Assembly (NCBI GenBank): GCA_016718875.1
Contig: JADKBL010000006.1
Span: 97,765-161,764, forward strand
DNA length: 64,000 nt
Source of the DNA: Bacteroidota bacterium
GTDB lineage: Bacteria > Bacteroidota > Bacteroidia > Bacteroidales > VadinHA17
Direction of reading: 5' to 3'
The translations under genes were made by a program, and so were the position numbers. Below, piece by piece: positions 38,347 through 48,831 of the stretch. Within the stretch, counting starts at the first letter, position 1. Each line of letters opens with the position of its first letter. Below the pieces are notes generated by a model. The model worked only from the letters and a program-made list of their open reading frames with translations, was not told the DNA's origin and searched no databases.

Positions 38347-39177
38347 TTATTCAGCCATGAAATTCCCTATGCTCTCCTGAGCTTTCTCAATATAAAGCCT
38401 CCTCAATTCGGTAATCAAAGGTAGTTTTACATTAAAATTGCAATCATTTACTGAACTGAAAGGGAGGACCATCGGAGAAGTGCCCGACATGAATACAGAA
38501 TCATATTGTTCTGTTTCATTTGCATTAACAGGTTCAAAGATCACCTTAATATTCTTCTCACGACAGATTTCAATGATGTATTTACGGGTTATGCCATTAA
38601 GTATAATATCCTCAGGGGCAGAAAAAAGCGTATTATCTCTGATAAAAAAAATATTTGAACGGCTCCCTTCTGTTATACGGTTCTTATGATCAACAAGAAG
38701 TGCCTCATAAGCGCCTTCGAGTATTAGTTTGTGATAAATATCCGACCGCAGCTTATGGTTGATCACCTTCGATGCCGGATCTTTTCTTTCAGCATTGAAG
38801 AGTATACCTTTTACTCCGGTTTTATAATGGTTTTCAGAAGGGTAAATGGGTTCAATAAAATAGATAAAGAAATCAGATGATGATTCGCTGTAATTAAAAA
38901 CAATCTTCAGATTTACCTCTTTTATTTTCTCTGAATCAGTCAGTTTCAGGATATACCTGCGTAAACCATCAGTATCGGCTGCCATTTCTCTTTTCTGCAG
39001 GCTGACACTGTTTTTCAGACGCTCCATATGATCGTAAAAGAAGACAGGTATTCCATTTATCATCCTTATCACTTCATACACTGATTCTCCTTCATAGATC
39101 ACTGCACTATTAAAATGATCAGAGGAAAGCAATTTTCCATTCCTGATGAAATTTTTTCCAAAACATTCGTCCATCAA
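38347..39177 (-). CDS. Class IV (branched-chain-type) aminotransferase
   Basis: A 276-residue PLP-dependent fold type IV enzyme. GESVYEVIRMINGIPVFFYDHMERL near the N-terminus, the PLP lysine region VINHKLRSDIYHKLI, and the PLP-ring-contact ITEGSRSNIFFI with a later NGITRKYIIEICRE fit the BCAT / D-amino-acid transaminase / aminodeoxychorismate lyase group. The length and RSNIFF pattern do not decide among these reactions. There is no operon context; the gene is divergent from the exonuclease fusion. Confidence 0.87.
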   Translation of the reverse strand: MMDECFGKNFIRNGKLLSSDHFNSAVIYEGESVYEVIRMINGIPVFFYDHMERLKNSVSLQKREMAADTDGLRRYILKLTDSEKIKEVNLKIVFNYSESSSDFFIYFIEPIYPSENHYKTGVKGILFNAERKDPASKVINHKLRSDIYHKLILEGAYEALLVDHKNRITEGSRSNIFFIRDNTLFSAPEDIILNGITRKYIIEICREKNIKVIFEPVNANETEQYDSVFMSGTSPMVLPFSSVNDCNFNVKLPLITELRRLYIEKAQESIGNFMAE

Positions 39178-39270
39178 TGGTATGATTACAATTTACAAAA
39201 GTACAAACTTAAAGCCAGACTGAGGTTAAAACTGATTATCTTCGCCGGAGGTACCAGAGGTAATTTGCAG

Positions 39271-40641
39271 ATGTACGCGATAATTGATATTGAGACAACC
39301 GGAGGTAGTCCCAGGCTTGAAAAGATCACTGAAATAGCTATCTATCTGCATGACGGAAAAGAGATTACAGGCGAATACATAACTCTTGTCAATCCGGAAA
39401 GGAACATACCCTATTTTATTACCAGCCTCACCGGTATCACAAATGAGATGGTAGAAAATGCGCCCCGCTTTTTCGAAATTGCCAAAAATATTGTTGAGCT
39501 AACAGAAGGCAGAACTTTTGTGGCACATAACGCCAGGTTTGACTATTCATTTATCAGGGAAGAATTCAAATCGCTGGGATTTAACTATAAAAGAAACCTG
39601 CTTGACACTGTCACACTAGGCCGAAAGCTTTTACCCGGACATAAATCATACAGCCTTGGAAATATCTGCAATGACCTGAACATATCAATAAACGGCAGGC
39701 ACCGTGCTGCAGGAGATGCTCTGGCAACTGTCAGGCTGTTTGAAATGCTGATGGAAAAAGACAGAGAGATGAATACCGGAAAGCAGGCCATGATTAAAAA
39801 CACCAAAACATCAAAGCTGAATCCAAAGCTCAATCTCGATAAAATCTCCGATATCCCTGAAGAACCTGGTATTTACTATTTTTATAATGAATCCGGTGAT
39901 CTGATTTACATTGGGAAAAGCAGGAACCTTCAGCAGAGAATAAACACGCATCTATCTAACAATACGACAAACAGGTCAATGGAGATGCGCGATCATATAG
40001 CTGATATTGACTGGGAAACAACCGGGAGTGAACTTATTGCACTGCTTAAAGAATCTTCGGAGATTAAAAAAAACAAACCTCACTATAACAGAGCACAGAG
40101 AAGAACAAGTTTTCAATGGGGTATCTTCAGTTTTGAGGATGAAAAAGGGTATATCAATTACAGGTTAGGACCCCTGGAGTTAAATGATACACCGGTAGCA
40201 GTATTTTCATCAAAGGAACGGACCAGGGCAAAGCTGGAATCGTTGGTTGAGAAATACAACCTATGCCAGAAACTTTGCGGCTTATATGAGTCAGCAGGAG
40301 AATGCTTCCACCATCAGGTAGGGATATGCAGGGGTGCATGCTGTGGAAAAGAATCAGCCAGGGATTATAATGAAAGAGCATTAAAAGCAACTGATCAATT
40401 TGTGTTTTCATCCAGGAACTTTTTCATAATCGACAAGGGCAGAAGTGAAAATGAAAGATGTGCTGTAAAAATATACAATGGGAAATATTACGGATTCGGT
40501 TATTTCGACATTAATGATATCGGATTTGGCCTCACTGCAGTGCATGAGTGCATCAAACCTTCAGGTGATAATCGTGATATACAGGTAATACTTAAACAGT
40601 ACCTGAAGACAAACAGAGTAGAAAAGATAATTGAATTCTGA
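39271..40641 (+). CDS. DEDD exonuclease - UvrC-type GIY-YIG nuclease fusion
   Basis: A 456-residue, two-domain nuclease. Residues about 1-165 form a DNA polymerase III epsilon-like 3'-5' exonuclease: AIIDIETTGG (Exo I), FVAHNARFDYSFI (Exo II), HRAAGDALATVRL (Exo III, DEDDh). Residues about 190-280 form a GIY-YIG domain: PGIYYFYNESGDLIYIGKSRNLQQRINTHL with SELIALLKESSEIKKNKPHYN. After it comes a UvrC/Cho-like Cys segment (CQKLCGLYE through CRGACCG). The UvrC C-terminal RNase H-like and HhH domains are absent. It is a Cho-like incision nuclease joined to a proofreading exonuclease, likely in DNA repair. ATG 39271 gives the exact Exo I start. Confidence 0.92.
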   Translation: MYAIIDIETTGGSPRLEKITEIAIYLHDGKEITGEYITLVNPERNIPYFITSLTGITNEMVENAPRFFEIAKNIVELTEGRTFVAHNARFDYSFIREEFKSLGFNYKRNLLDTVTLGRKLLPGHKSYSLGNICNDLNISINGRHRAAGDALATVRLFEMLMEKDREMNTGKQAMIKNTKTSKLNPKLNLDKISDIPEEPGIYYFYNESGDLIYIGKSRNLQQRINTHLSNNTTNRSMEMRDHIADIDWETTGSELIALLKESSEIKKNKPHYNRAQRRTSFQWGIFSFEDEKGYINYRLGPLELNDTPVAVFSSKERTRAKLESLVEKYNLCQKLCGLYESAGECFHHQVGICRGACCGKESARDYNERALKATDQFVFSSRNFFIIDKGRSENERCAVKIYNGKYYGFGYFDINDIGFGLTAVHECIKPSGDNRDIQVILKQYLKTNRVEKIIEF

Positions 40642-40666
40642 AAGAAGCCTGCACCCATTTATTTTA

Positions 40667-40674
40667 TAAATTTG
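40667..40674 (+). promoter_or_regulatory. Bacteroidota -7 element before DUF47 copy 2
   Basis: TAAATTTG matches TAnnTTTG, 20 bases before the DUF47 start. It implies a transcription unit of DUF47 plus PiT copy 3. Confidence 0.48.
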
Positions 40675-40693
40675 ATAAAAAAAAGATAATAGT

Positions 40694-41344
40694 ATGGCTG
40701 TCTTCAAAAGAACAACTAAAAACCTTATTATCAGGATAGATGAGTTCATAGATAATATTGACCTGGGGCTGCTGGTATTCAGGGAGGCTATGAAAGCCTA
40801 CCTTGAAAAGGATTTTGATTCGTTTGAAAGGCATCTTAAAAAGGTGGATACCCTGGAAAACAGTGCCGACAGACTGCAGCGTGAGATAGAAAATGATATG
40901 ATCACACACTCGGTACTTCCCCAGCACAGGGAAGAAGTTGTAAAGCTTATTGATGTTCTCGATGAGATAATCGATTCGGTAAAAAGTTCCTTAAATGAGA
41001 TCGATATTGAAAGACCCGAAATACCTGTTTCCCTGAATAAAAACCTGCTCAGCCTTGCAGAAACATCAGCAAATACAGCAGAAGAGCTTGTTCCTGCTGC
41101 AAGAGCATATTTCAGGGCTCCATATACAGTAAGGGAAAAGCTTCTCAGGGTTTACTATTTTGAATCTGAAACAGATAAAATGGCTTTGAGTATTAAGAAG
41201 TCAATCTTCAGGGAGATGAATGATCTTGATCTTGCCCGCAAAAACCAGCTTAGATATATGATCAGCCACATTGAGAATATATCCGATCTGGCACAGAAGG
41301 CAGCGGATATGCTGTCGGGGATGGCGATAAAAATAATTATTTGA
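40694..41344 (+). CDS. DUF47 / PhoU-like PiT accessory protein (copy 2)
   Basis: A 216-residue helical DUF47 protein, the same length as copy 1 but clearly diverged (RIDEFIDNIDLGLLVFREAM at the start). PhoU-like acidic motifs are present as VDTLENSADRLQREIENDM and YFESETDKMALSIKK. It precedes a PiT transporter on the same strand, the usual accessory-transporter order in many bacteria and the reverse of copy 1. Between them lies a 107-base region filled with GCAAC-type repeats. Confidence 0.9.
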   Translation: MAVFKRTTKNLIIRIDEFIDNIDLGLLVFREAMKAYLEKDFDSFERHLKKVDTLENSADRLQREIENDMITHSVLPQHREEVVKLIDVLDEIIDSVKSSLNEIDIERPEIPVSLNKNLLSLAETSANTAEELVPAARAYFRAPYTVREKLLRVYYFESETDKMALSIKKSIFREMNDLDLARKNQLRYMISHIENISDLAQKAADMLSGMAIKIII

Positions 41345-41349
41345 AATAG

Positions 41350-41447
41350 TTGCGGGTTACAAGTTGCAGGTTGTAAGAAAAACCTCTAGATTTTGCAACA
41401 TGCAACATGCAACACATGCAATATGCAACACTCAACACGCAACATTA
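41350..41447. repeat. GCAACATGCAAC-type degenerate repeat
   Basis: About seven near-copies of a TGCAACA unit occur from 41394 to 41447. They are preceded by the partial complement (GTTGCAGGTTGTAAG, 41366-41380), so the region can form imperfect hairpins between DUF47 and PiT. A similar unit occurs at 59447-59480. Confidence 0.75.
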
Positions 41448-41451
41448 AACT

Positions 41452-42687
41452 ATGATTCTACTCTTTTTGACAAGCGGGCTTTTTCTGGGATGGTCACTGG
41501 GTGCCAATGACGCTTCCAATGTATTCGGTTCAGCAGTTGGCTCAAAGATGGTATCATTCAGGAAAGCAGCGATAATAGCATCACTGGCAGTTATCCTGGG
41601 AGCCGTTTTACAGGGTGCAGGTGCATCTGATACACTGGGCAAACTAGGATCAATTAACGCAATCGGAGGTGCTTTCACTCTGGCTCTGGCTGCAGCAGTC
41701 ACAGTCTATGTAATGACAAAATTCTCTCTTCCCGTTTCAACAACGCAGGCTATTGTAGGTGCAATTATCGGATGGAACCTCTTTACCGGGAACAATACAG
41801 ATACTGATACTCTCACAAAAATTGTTGCTACATGGATAACCGGGCCGGTCATAGGAGCAATTTTCTCAATTCTCCTTTTCATTATTGTAATTAAGATCAA
41901 GAAATCCAGCAGGATACATTTATTCAGATTTGAAACCTATATAAAAACCGGACTTATAATTGTCGGAGCATTCGGAGCTTACAGCCTTGGTGCAAACAAC
42001 ATTGCCAATGTAATGGGAGTATTCCTTCCCTCCTTTAATCTTGATCCTCTCGATCTGGGCCTCTTTTCAATTTCTTCAAGCCAGCAGCTGTTCCTCCTGG
42101 GAGGACTTGCCATAGCAGTTGGTATAATAACCTATTCAAAAAAGGTTATGGATACTATCGGGGGGAATATTGTGGAACTAAGTCCTGAAGGGGCAATGGT
42201 AGTAGTGCTTGCCCAATCAGTTGTACTGTTTATTTTCTCATCCAGCGGACTTTCAAATCTTTTCCAAAAGATCGGACTTCCTCCTATTCCCATGGTTCCT
42301 GTTTCCAGTTCTCAGGTCATTGTCGGATGTGTTATCGGTATCGGTCTTTACAAGGGAGCCAGAAACATCAATTTCAAACTTCTGGGAGAAATTGCAATAG
42401 GATGGCTGAGTACGCCTGTTCTGTCAGGACTTCTGGCTTTCTTCTCATTATTCTTTGTTAAGAATATTTTCGGTATAGATGTGGGTCATAATATATCCAG
42501 TGTGGGTTCCCTTCCGGAAATTGTAACAGTAACTACAAACACAAGCATGTCTCTGATTTTCAAGTATCTCCTCCTTGGAATTGTCGCTTCTGGGATAGTT
42601 GCAGCCTTCCTGTATTACCTGTTTGAGAGGAAGAAAAACCGTGAATTCCGTCTGTCAGAAGAGAAATTCTGGAAAAACATGAAGTAG
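41452..42687 (+). CDS. PiT-family inorganic phosphate transporter (copy 3, divergent subfamily)
   Basis: A 411-residue PiT symporter, about 80 residues longer than copies 1 and 2. Signatures are LGWSLGANDASNVFGSAVGS and, in the second half, AYSLGANNIANVMGVF, with FSLPVSTTQAIVGAIIG and PVSSSQVIVGCVIG replacing the SSSSHT/STTH forms of the short copies. The NxxGANDxxN-type repeats resemble the archaeal/eukaryotic-like PiT branch. It ends with a basic cytosolic tail (FERKKNREFRLSEEKF). Paired with DUF47 copy 2 upstream. Confidence 0.92.
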   Translation: MILLFLTSGLFLGWSLGANDASNVFGSAVGSKMVSFRKAAIIASLAVILGAVLQGAGASDTLGKLGSINAIGGAFTLALAAAVTVYVMTKFSLPVSTTQAIVGAIIGWNLFTGNNTDTDTLTKIVATWITGPVIGAIFSILLFIIVIKIKKSSRIHLFRFETYIKTGLIIVGAFGAYSLGANNIANVMGVFLPSFNLDPLDLGLFSISSSQQLFLLGGLAIAVGIITYSKKVMDTIGGNIVELSPEGAMVVVLAQSVVLFIFSSSGLSNLFQKIGLPPIPMVPVSSSQVIVGCVIGIGLYKGARNINFKLLGEIAIGWLSTPVLSGLLAFFSLFFVKNIFGIDVGHNISSVGSLPEIVTVTTNTSMSLIFKYLLLGIVASGIVAAFLYYLFERKKNREFRLSEEKFWKNMK

Positions 42688-42698
42688 ATTTTTTTTAC

Positions 42699-42791
42699 CA
42701 CAGAGGACACAAAGGTTACACAAAGATCACAAAGGAAGATCTAATTTTATTTTCTCTGTGTCATTTGAGCATTGTCTTTGTGACCTCTGTG
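42699..42791. repeat. CACAGAGG/CACAAAG inverted repeat
   Basis: The left arm (CACAGAGGACACAAAGG, from 42699) and the right arm (CTTTGTGACCTCTGTG, ending 42791) are imperfect complements, and each arm contains short direct repeats of CACAAAG. It lies between convergent PiT and DPP III genes and may serve as a terminator for both. Confidence 0.65.
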
Positions 42792-42823
42792 TTTAAGATA
42801 TTAAATTCATTAATAATTCCGAA

Positions 42824-44879
42824 CTAATTTCTTGGAGGCAGAAAGGAATAACTCTTCCCGTAATACATCATCTGCCCCAGATAATCATCAGTGTATTCAA
42901 CTGTAATATCAGTGATTTTACCATTTGAATCATAAACCGGATTGAGAATAGGATTTACAAAACCTGTATATGGTGCCAGTTTAAGTTTTGCATATCTGTC
43001 AAGTACCTCCGCATGTAATACCGGGTCGATTTTTACACCATACTCTTCGATGAGTTTCTTACCAGCTTCAAAATCACCTTCTGATTTAATTCGCTGTATC
43101 TCCTTAAGCAATTCTCCGAAAAGCAGCCTAAGCTTCTGATAATCATTTATTTTAACAAATGTCTTCCCATCCCTGCTGATCATTTCAATAACATTTTCAG
43201 GCTTACCCTTTTCATAAACCCAGTGAGAGATCATTGACCTGCATCTCATATGTGCCTGTTCAATATCCTTCCCTGGTTTGATCCTGACGATCTGGGTAAG
43301 CAGACCGTTTCTGAGATAATCATCATAAGCGACCTCCCCTGCTTTCATGTCAGGGAATAGTCCCAGTTCCTTCATTTTGCCATCAGTCATATAATAAAGT
43401 GCAAACAGATCGGCACGCGATTCTTCAAGAGGTGATGCATAGTTCTTCAGAGCATTGGGATCAGTACCTTCTGCAAGCTTGCCACTGGCATGTCCGACAC
43501 ATTCATGTAGGTCGGTGTGCAGGGCATCTGCTATTGGCCCGAATTCTTTCACCCTAGCAACCTCTCCGGCATCAAAGGCAAATTCCTCAAGAAAACCATT
43601 TCCCTGTGATGCCAGGTCATAGGCATTTGAAATATTTGCAAGGGTAACTGATTTGGATCCAACCTCTTTCCTGATCCAGTCTGCATTAGGAAGATTAATT
43701 CCCAGAGGTGAGGCGGGATAGCAATCACCGCCAAGCATCGCAATATTTATAACCTTTGCAGCAACACCAGTAACTTTTTCCTTTCTGTACTGAGGCTGAA
43801 TCGGAGAATTATCTTCAAACCACTGTGCATTTGAAGTAATAATAGAAGTACGTTTTGAAGCTTCAACATCGGTATAATTTACAATTGCCTCCCACGTTGC
43901 TTTCATGCCTAGCGGATCTTCATAATTCTCAATAAATCCATTTATATAATCTACCATTGATTCGGTATTGCCTGCCCATGCCACATTGTAATCATCCCAT
44001 TTTCTGAGATCTCCCGACTTATAATAATCAATCAGCAGTCCGATTTCCTTATTCTGCATGTCTGTTTCTGCAACAGATGCTGCCTTTTCAAGCCAATCAA
44101 TAATATTATCAATTGCAGAACCATAACGACCGCCTGACATGTATATATCTTCAGTTACCTTCCCATTCACTTTTATGACTTTTGAATTCAGTCCGAGTGA
44201 AACAGGCCTTGTATCTTTTGGATCAGCTTTTAAGGCATAGAAAGCTTCAACCTCTTTCTGAGTCACACCCTCATAAAAATTAGAAGCTGACTCGGCCACC
44301 ATGTCTGCTCCTTCACGTTGTTCTACTTTTCTTTGATACAACTTCTCATCAAATAAAACGGGTGAAATAACTGACAGAAGCTGATCAGCATTCTCTACTT
44401 CTGAAAGCGGAAGCTTTGACTGATCTGAGCCTTTTACAAGAGACTCAAAAAAAGCCTGATTAAATCCGGGTTTGAATTTGTCACTGGAGTAATGATGATG
44501 TATCCCGTTGGCAAAGAATACTCTTTTGGCATAAACGAGGAATGCCTTATACTCTTCACTGTTTTTATCACCTGAATAGGAATCAATTATTGCCTCAAAA
44601 GTTTTCTTATGAGAAGGTTATATCTGAAATTCTGATCCCAAAGGATATCTCTGCCTGCCAGGCGGCCTGACTAAGATAATAGATGTACTCCTTTTGCTGC
44701 AGAGTGAGAGATTCAAAGGCAGGAAGTCTGTATTTCAGAATTCTAATGTCTTCAAACTGTTCAACGAAGTAGCTGAATTCATTTTTCGATTCAGACTCTT
44801 TTGAGGTTGAGTTTTTGCAACCATTATTTAAAAGCATGACCATAAGCAACAAAATAACTATTTTTGAAAAGGTTTTCAT
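42824..44879 (-). CDS. Dipeptidyl-peptidase III (M49) lipoprotein, two frameshifts
   Basis: Zinc aminopeptidase removing dipeptides from oligopeptides, about 685 residues when corrected, as expected for bacterial DPP III. The zinc motif is HTDLHECVGHASG (HECxGH), with the third ligand in SPLEESRADLFALYYM. The N-terminus is a lipoprotein signal (MLLNNGC). The ORF with the catalytic domain begins at 44341 without a proper start. The missing N-terminal part reads LAGRDILWDQNFRYNLLIRK and then TFEAIIDSYSGDKNSEEYKA in two other frames, joined by one missing base near 44661 and one at the T4 run 44602-44605. Divergent from the AlkD gene. Confidence 0.88.
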
Positions 44880-44920
44880 GGCTGAAAAGTTTAAATAAAC
44901 TGCTAATTTACCAAAACCGC

Positions 44921-45628
44921 ATGAATAAAATAACAGAAAACTTAAGAAAGGATCTGATAAAAAATTCGGACCAGAAAACAAAGGAAACCGGGGAAAGATT
45001 CTTCAGGGAGGATGTAACTCTTTATGGCATTAAATCTTCAGTTGTATCACAGATAAGCAAAGCACACTATAAGGAAATTGGAGACAAGAGTAAAAGTTCC
45101 GTTTTTTCATTATGTGAATCACTGCTGATGTCTGGAATCATGGAAGAGTCTTTTGTTGCATGCAATTGGTCATATAATGTCAGGAAACAATACGAACCCT
45201 CAGATTTTATGATATTTGAGTCATGGGTAAATAAATATGTGAATAACTGGGCTACCTGCGATACTCTGTGTAACCATACAGTGGGAACCTTCATAGAAAT
45301 GTATCCCAAATACCTTGCAGGACTTAAAAAATGGTCACACTCACAAAACAGGTGGGTTAAACGTGCATCAGCCGTATCACTGATTGTTCCGGCAAAAAGA
45401 GGGCTGTTCCTTGATGATGTCTTTGAGATTGCAGATATCATGCATTCTGATAAAGATGATATGGTACAGAAAGGTTATGGATGGATGCTTAAAGTTGCAA
45501 GCCAAGCTCATCAGAAGGAGGTATTTGATTATATTCTGAGAAAAAAAGCTACTATGCCAAGGACATCACTACGGTATGCTATCGAAAAAATGCCGGATGA
45601 TCTTAAAAAAAGAGCAATGGAAAAATAA
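44921..45628 (+). CDS. DNA alkylation repair protein (AlkD-like)
   Basis: A 235-residue all-helical protein made of HEAT-like repeats, fitting the AlkC/AlkD DNA glycosylase family, which excises alkylated bases. Recognisable stretches are KSSVVSQISKAHYKEIG, the central FESWVNKYVNNWATCDTLCNHTVG with the Trp-Asp region at the active site, and RWVKRASAVSLIVPAKRG. It starts at ATG 44921; an upstream in-frame ATG at 44864 lies within the divergent DPP III gene. No signal peptide. Confidence 0.87.
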   Translation: MNKITENLRKDLIKNSDQKTKETGERFFREDVTLYGIKSSVVSQISKAHYKEIGDKSKSSVFSLCESLLMSGIMEESFVACNWSYNVRKQYEPSDFMIFESWVNKYVNNWATCDTLCNHTVGTFIEMYPKYLAGLKKWSHSQNRWVKRASAVSLIVPAKRGLFLDDVFEIADIMHSDKDDMVQKGYGWMLKVASQAHQKEVFDYILRKKATMPRTSLRYAIEKMPDDLKKRAMEK

Positions 45629-45668
45629 CTGTAACAATCTGATTATCATACTATATAATACATTAATT

Positions 45669-46998
45669 ATGAGATATTTACTATCAATATCAGTACTCTT
45701 TATATGTTTCGGAGGTGTATTTGGCCAGAAGAATACACTTAATGACAGGATAAGCGGATCGGCTAGTTCCATGGAGGAATCTTATCGCACTATTTATATC
45801 GATCTTCATCAGAATCCTGAACTATCGCTGATGGAAGTTAAAACTGCAGCTAAAATGGCCGGACAACTTAAAAATCTTGGATTTGAAGTGACAACCGGAA
45901 TCGGAGGTAACGGAGTTGTTGGTATTTTCAGGAATGGTCCGGGCAAAACAATAATGCTCCGCACAGATATGGATGCTCTGCCTGTTAAGGAAAACACAGG
46001 TCTCGCATATGCCAGCAACATTGTGATGAAAGACGCCAAAGGAAATGAAAACCCTGTGATGCATGCCTGCGGACATGATCTTCATATGACCACATGGCTC
46101 GGCACTCTGAGCACTCTCGTTTCGCTCAAAAAAGAATGGAAAGGTACACTCATAGCAGTAGGTCAGCCTGCTGAAGAGGGAACTATGGGTGCCCAGGCAA
46201 TGCTGGATGACGGTTTATTCAAAAAATTCCCGAAACCTGATATTGCTCTTGCATATCATGTAAGTCCCGAATTGCCTGCCGGTACAATAGGATATTTTCC
46301 GGGACCTATATTTGCAGGAGTCCAGACAGCAGAATTAACTGTATTCGGCTATGGTGGACATGGTGCCACCTCACAAAACCATTGATCCTATTGTCCTGTC
46401 AGCCAAGATAATACTTGATATCCAGACGATTATAAGCCGAAAGATAAATCCAATAAAACCTGCGGTAGTCACAGTGGGTTCCATCCATGGAGGCACACGT
46501 GCGAATGTAATACCTGATGAAGTAAAGATGATGATAACAATAAGGTTCTTTGAGCAGGATGTTTATAAAACAATCAGGGAGTCGCTTATCAACATTAGCA
46601 AGGGGGCTGCAGTCTCTGCAGGGCTGCCTGATGAAAAAATGCCAAGGATAATATTCGATGAGCCGCTCGATCTTCCGGTTAATAATGATCCTGCACTGGT
46701 AATGGAAGCAGTGGAATCGATGAAAGATATTCTGGGTGAGAAGAACATAATTCAGGTTGATCCTGCAATGGTGGCAGAGGATTTTGCCAAATATGGTGCA
46801 ACCGAAGAAAAGATCCCCATAGGGCTCTTCTGGCTGGGAGGAGTGGCAACGGATAAATACAAAGATTTTGAGAATAAACTGATTACCCTCCCTCCTCTTC
46901 ACAACTCTGCTTTTGCTCCTGATTTCGGACCGGCATTTAAAACAGGGGTAACTGCAATGAGCAAAACAATAATTGATCTTTTTGGAAATAAGAAATAA
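45669..46998 (+). CDS. Exported M20 amidohydrolase / peptidase, frameshifted
   Basis: An M20D-type amidohydrolase (hippurate/IAA-amino-acid hydrolase-like), about 443 residues. Signal peptide MRYLLSISVLFICFGGVFGQ, then DLHQNPELSLMEVKT, LRTDMDALPVKENTG, MHACGHDLHMTTWLG (metal-binding) and GQPAEEGTMGAQAML. The frame breaks at 46369-46370 within GHGAT: the first piece stops at 46385 and the second continues as PPHKTIDPIVLSAKII to the end. Two missing C residues in a C-run, or one extra base, restore it. It precedes the similarly exported GGT gene by 66 bases. Confidence 0.88.
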
Positions 46999-47029
46999 TT
47001 AAAAAATGTACATCTGCTTTCGTAATTCT

Positions 47030-47037
47030 TAACTTTG
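47030..47037 (+). promoter_or_regulatory. Bacteroidota -7 element before the GGT gene
   Basis: TAACTTTG matches TAnnTTTG, 27 bases before the ATG at 47065. It suggests that the GGT gene has its own promoter despite following the M20 gene closely. Confidence 0.5.
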
Positions 47038-47064
47038 TATACTCATTTTAATAAGAACATTCAG

Positions 47065-48749
47065 ATGAAATATTACAGCCTTATCATATTCATGTTTATA
47101 TCTGTTGCACTGACCGCACAGGACAGGGTCACCGGATATTCATTTGCAACACGCTCTGAGGTTATTGCCCGTAACGGAATGGCTGCCACAAGTCATCCAC
47201 TGGCAACACAGGCTGCCCTTGATGTTCTGAAGAAAGGAGGGACTGCAATTGATGCGGCCATTGCAGCTGATGCTGTGCTGGGAGTTGTAGAACCCACAGG
47301 GAGCGGAATAGGAGGAGATATCTTTGCAATAATCTGGAGCGCTGAAAAAAGGAAGCTGTACGGACTAAATGGCAGCGGACGCTCACCCAGATCGCTTAAA
47401 CTGGAATATTTCAGGGAGAACGGCATAGAATTTATCCCGTCACTCGGACCTCTTCCGGTTTCAGTCCCGGGATGTGTTGACGGCTGGTTTGAGATGCATG
47501 ATATGTTTGGCAAACTACCAATGAAAGATGTCCTTCAGCCCGCAATAGTTTATGCCAGGGATGGTTTCCCGTAACTGAAGTTATTGCATATTATCTTGAA
47601 AGAAATACAGCTGCGCTCAAGGAATTTCCTAATATAAAGGAGGTTTATATGCCCGGAGGCAAATCACCAGCCAAAGGTGAAATATTTAAAAATCCTTTAC
47701 TTGCAGGCACACTTGAAAAGATCGTGAAAGGAGGACGAAATGAATTCTACCGGGGAAGCATTGCCAGGGATATAGACGCATTTATGAAAAAGAATGGAGG
47801 ATTCCTTACATTCGATGACCTGTCACGTCATCATTCAGAATGGATAGAACCTGTAAGTACATCATACAGAGGATTTGACGTATGGGAACTGCCGCCAAAC
47901 GGACAAGGTATTGCTGCCCTTCAGATGCTTAATATTCTTGAAGGATATAATATTGCGGCCATGGGATTCGGCTCTGCTGAATATATCCATCTTTTTACGG
48001 AAGCCAAGAAACTGGCTTTTGAAGACAGGGCAAAATATTATGCTGATCCACTATTCAGTAATGTTCCGGTATCTCAGCTGATATCAAAAAAATATGCTGC
48101 TGAAAGAAGAAAACTTATAGACAGGGATAAGGCTGCCAAAATCTATGATGCAGGAAAAATAGAGGCAGGAAATACCAGATATCTTACAGTGGCTGACAAA
48201 TTCGGTAACATGGTTTCACTTATCCAGAGCAATTATCGCGGGATGGGCTCAGGAATGTGCCCTACTGGTCTGGGCTTTGTACTTCAGGACAGGGGTGAAA
48301 TGTTCAGTCTGATGGAAGGTCATGCAAATGCTTATGCTCCCGGGAAGAGACCTTTTCATACCATAATTCCTGCCTTCATTACTAAAAACGGTGAACCATT
48401 GATTTCCTTTGGAGTAATGGGTGGTGACATGCAGCCTCAGGGACATGTTCAGATAGTTGTCAACATTATCGATTTCAAGATGAATCTTCAGGAGGCCGGT
48501 GATGCACCAAGGATCTACCATACAGGTTCATCTGAACCTACAGGTGAGCAGATGACCAGCGGTGGGATCCTTCATCTGGAAAGCGGGATACGGACTGAGG
48601 TTCTACAGAAGCTGATGAGCATGGGGCATGTTATCCAGTGGAACCTGGGCGGATATGGCGGTTACCAGGCAATTATGTGGGATTCAAGGAATAAAGTCTG
48701 GTACGGAGCTTCGGAATCGAGGAAAGACGGACAGGCGGCGGGGTATTGA
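47065..48749 (+). CDS. ggt: Gamma-glutamyltranspeptidase, frameshifted
   Basis: Periplasmic glutathione/gamma-glutamyl hydrolase, about 561 residues when corrected. After a signal peptide (start 47065, ending ALTAQ) come NGMAATSHPLATQAALDVLKKGGTAIDAAIA, GSGIGGDIFAI and LNGSGRSP. Past the break are the autoprocessing region with candidate nucleophile Thr in GNTRYLTVADKFGNMVSL and the GGVMGGDMQPQG-type motif. The first piece stops at 47574 (YARDGFP); the next frame gives VTEVIAYYLERNTAALKEF directly after, so one base is missing from the C3 run at 47568-47570. The ORF pieces are 47035-47574 and 47649-48749. Confidence 0.9.
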
Positions 48750-48801
48750 GGGCGCAGGGCTCAGGGCTCAGGGCGAAGGGTGTGAGGTGTGAGGTGTGGG
48801 A
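48750..48801. repeat. GGGCTCA and GGTGTGA tandem repeats
   Basis: Directly after the GGT stop are three near-copies of CAGGGCT and then three of GGTGTGA. Two different units sit head to tail in one spacer, the second shared with 6826 and 38266. Confidence 0.75.
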
Positions 48802-48831
48802 TAGAAAATTATAACTCAAATAAATATATTT

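Noticed and set aside
41394..41447. CRISPR-like array
   Set aside because: Units are 6-9 bases, degenerate and without spacers of regular length; no cas gene is nearby.
46399..46902. Minus-strand 167-residue ORF inside the M20 gene
   Set aside because: It is antisense to conserved M20 sequence and has no recognisable domain or start signals.
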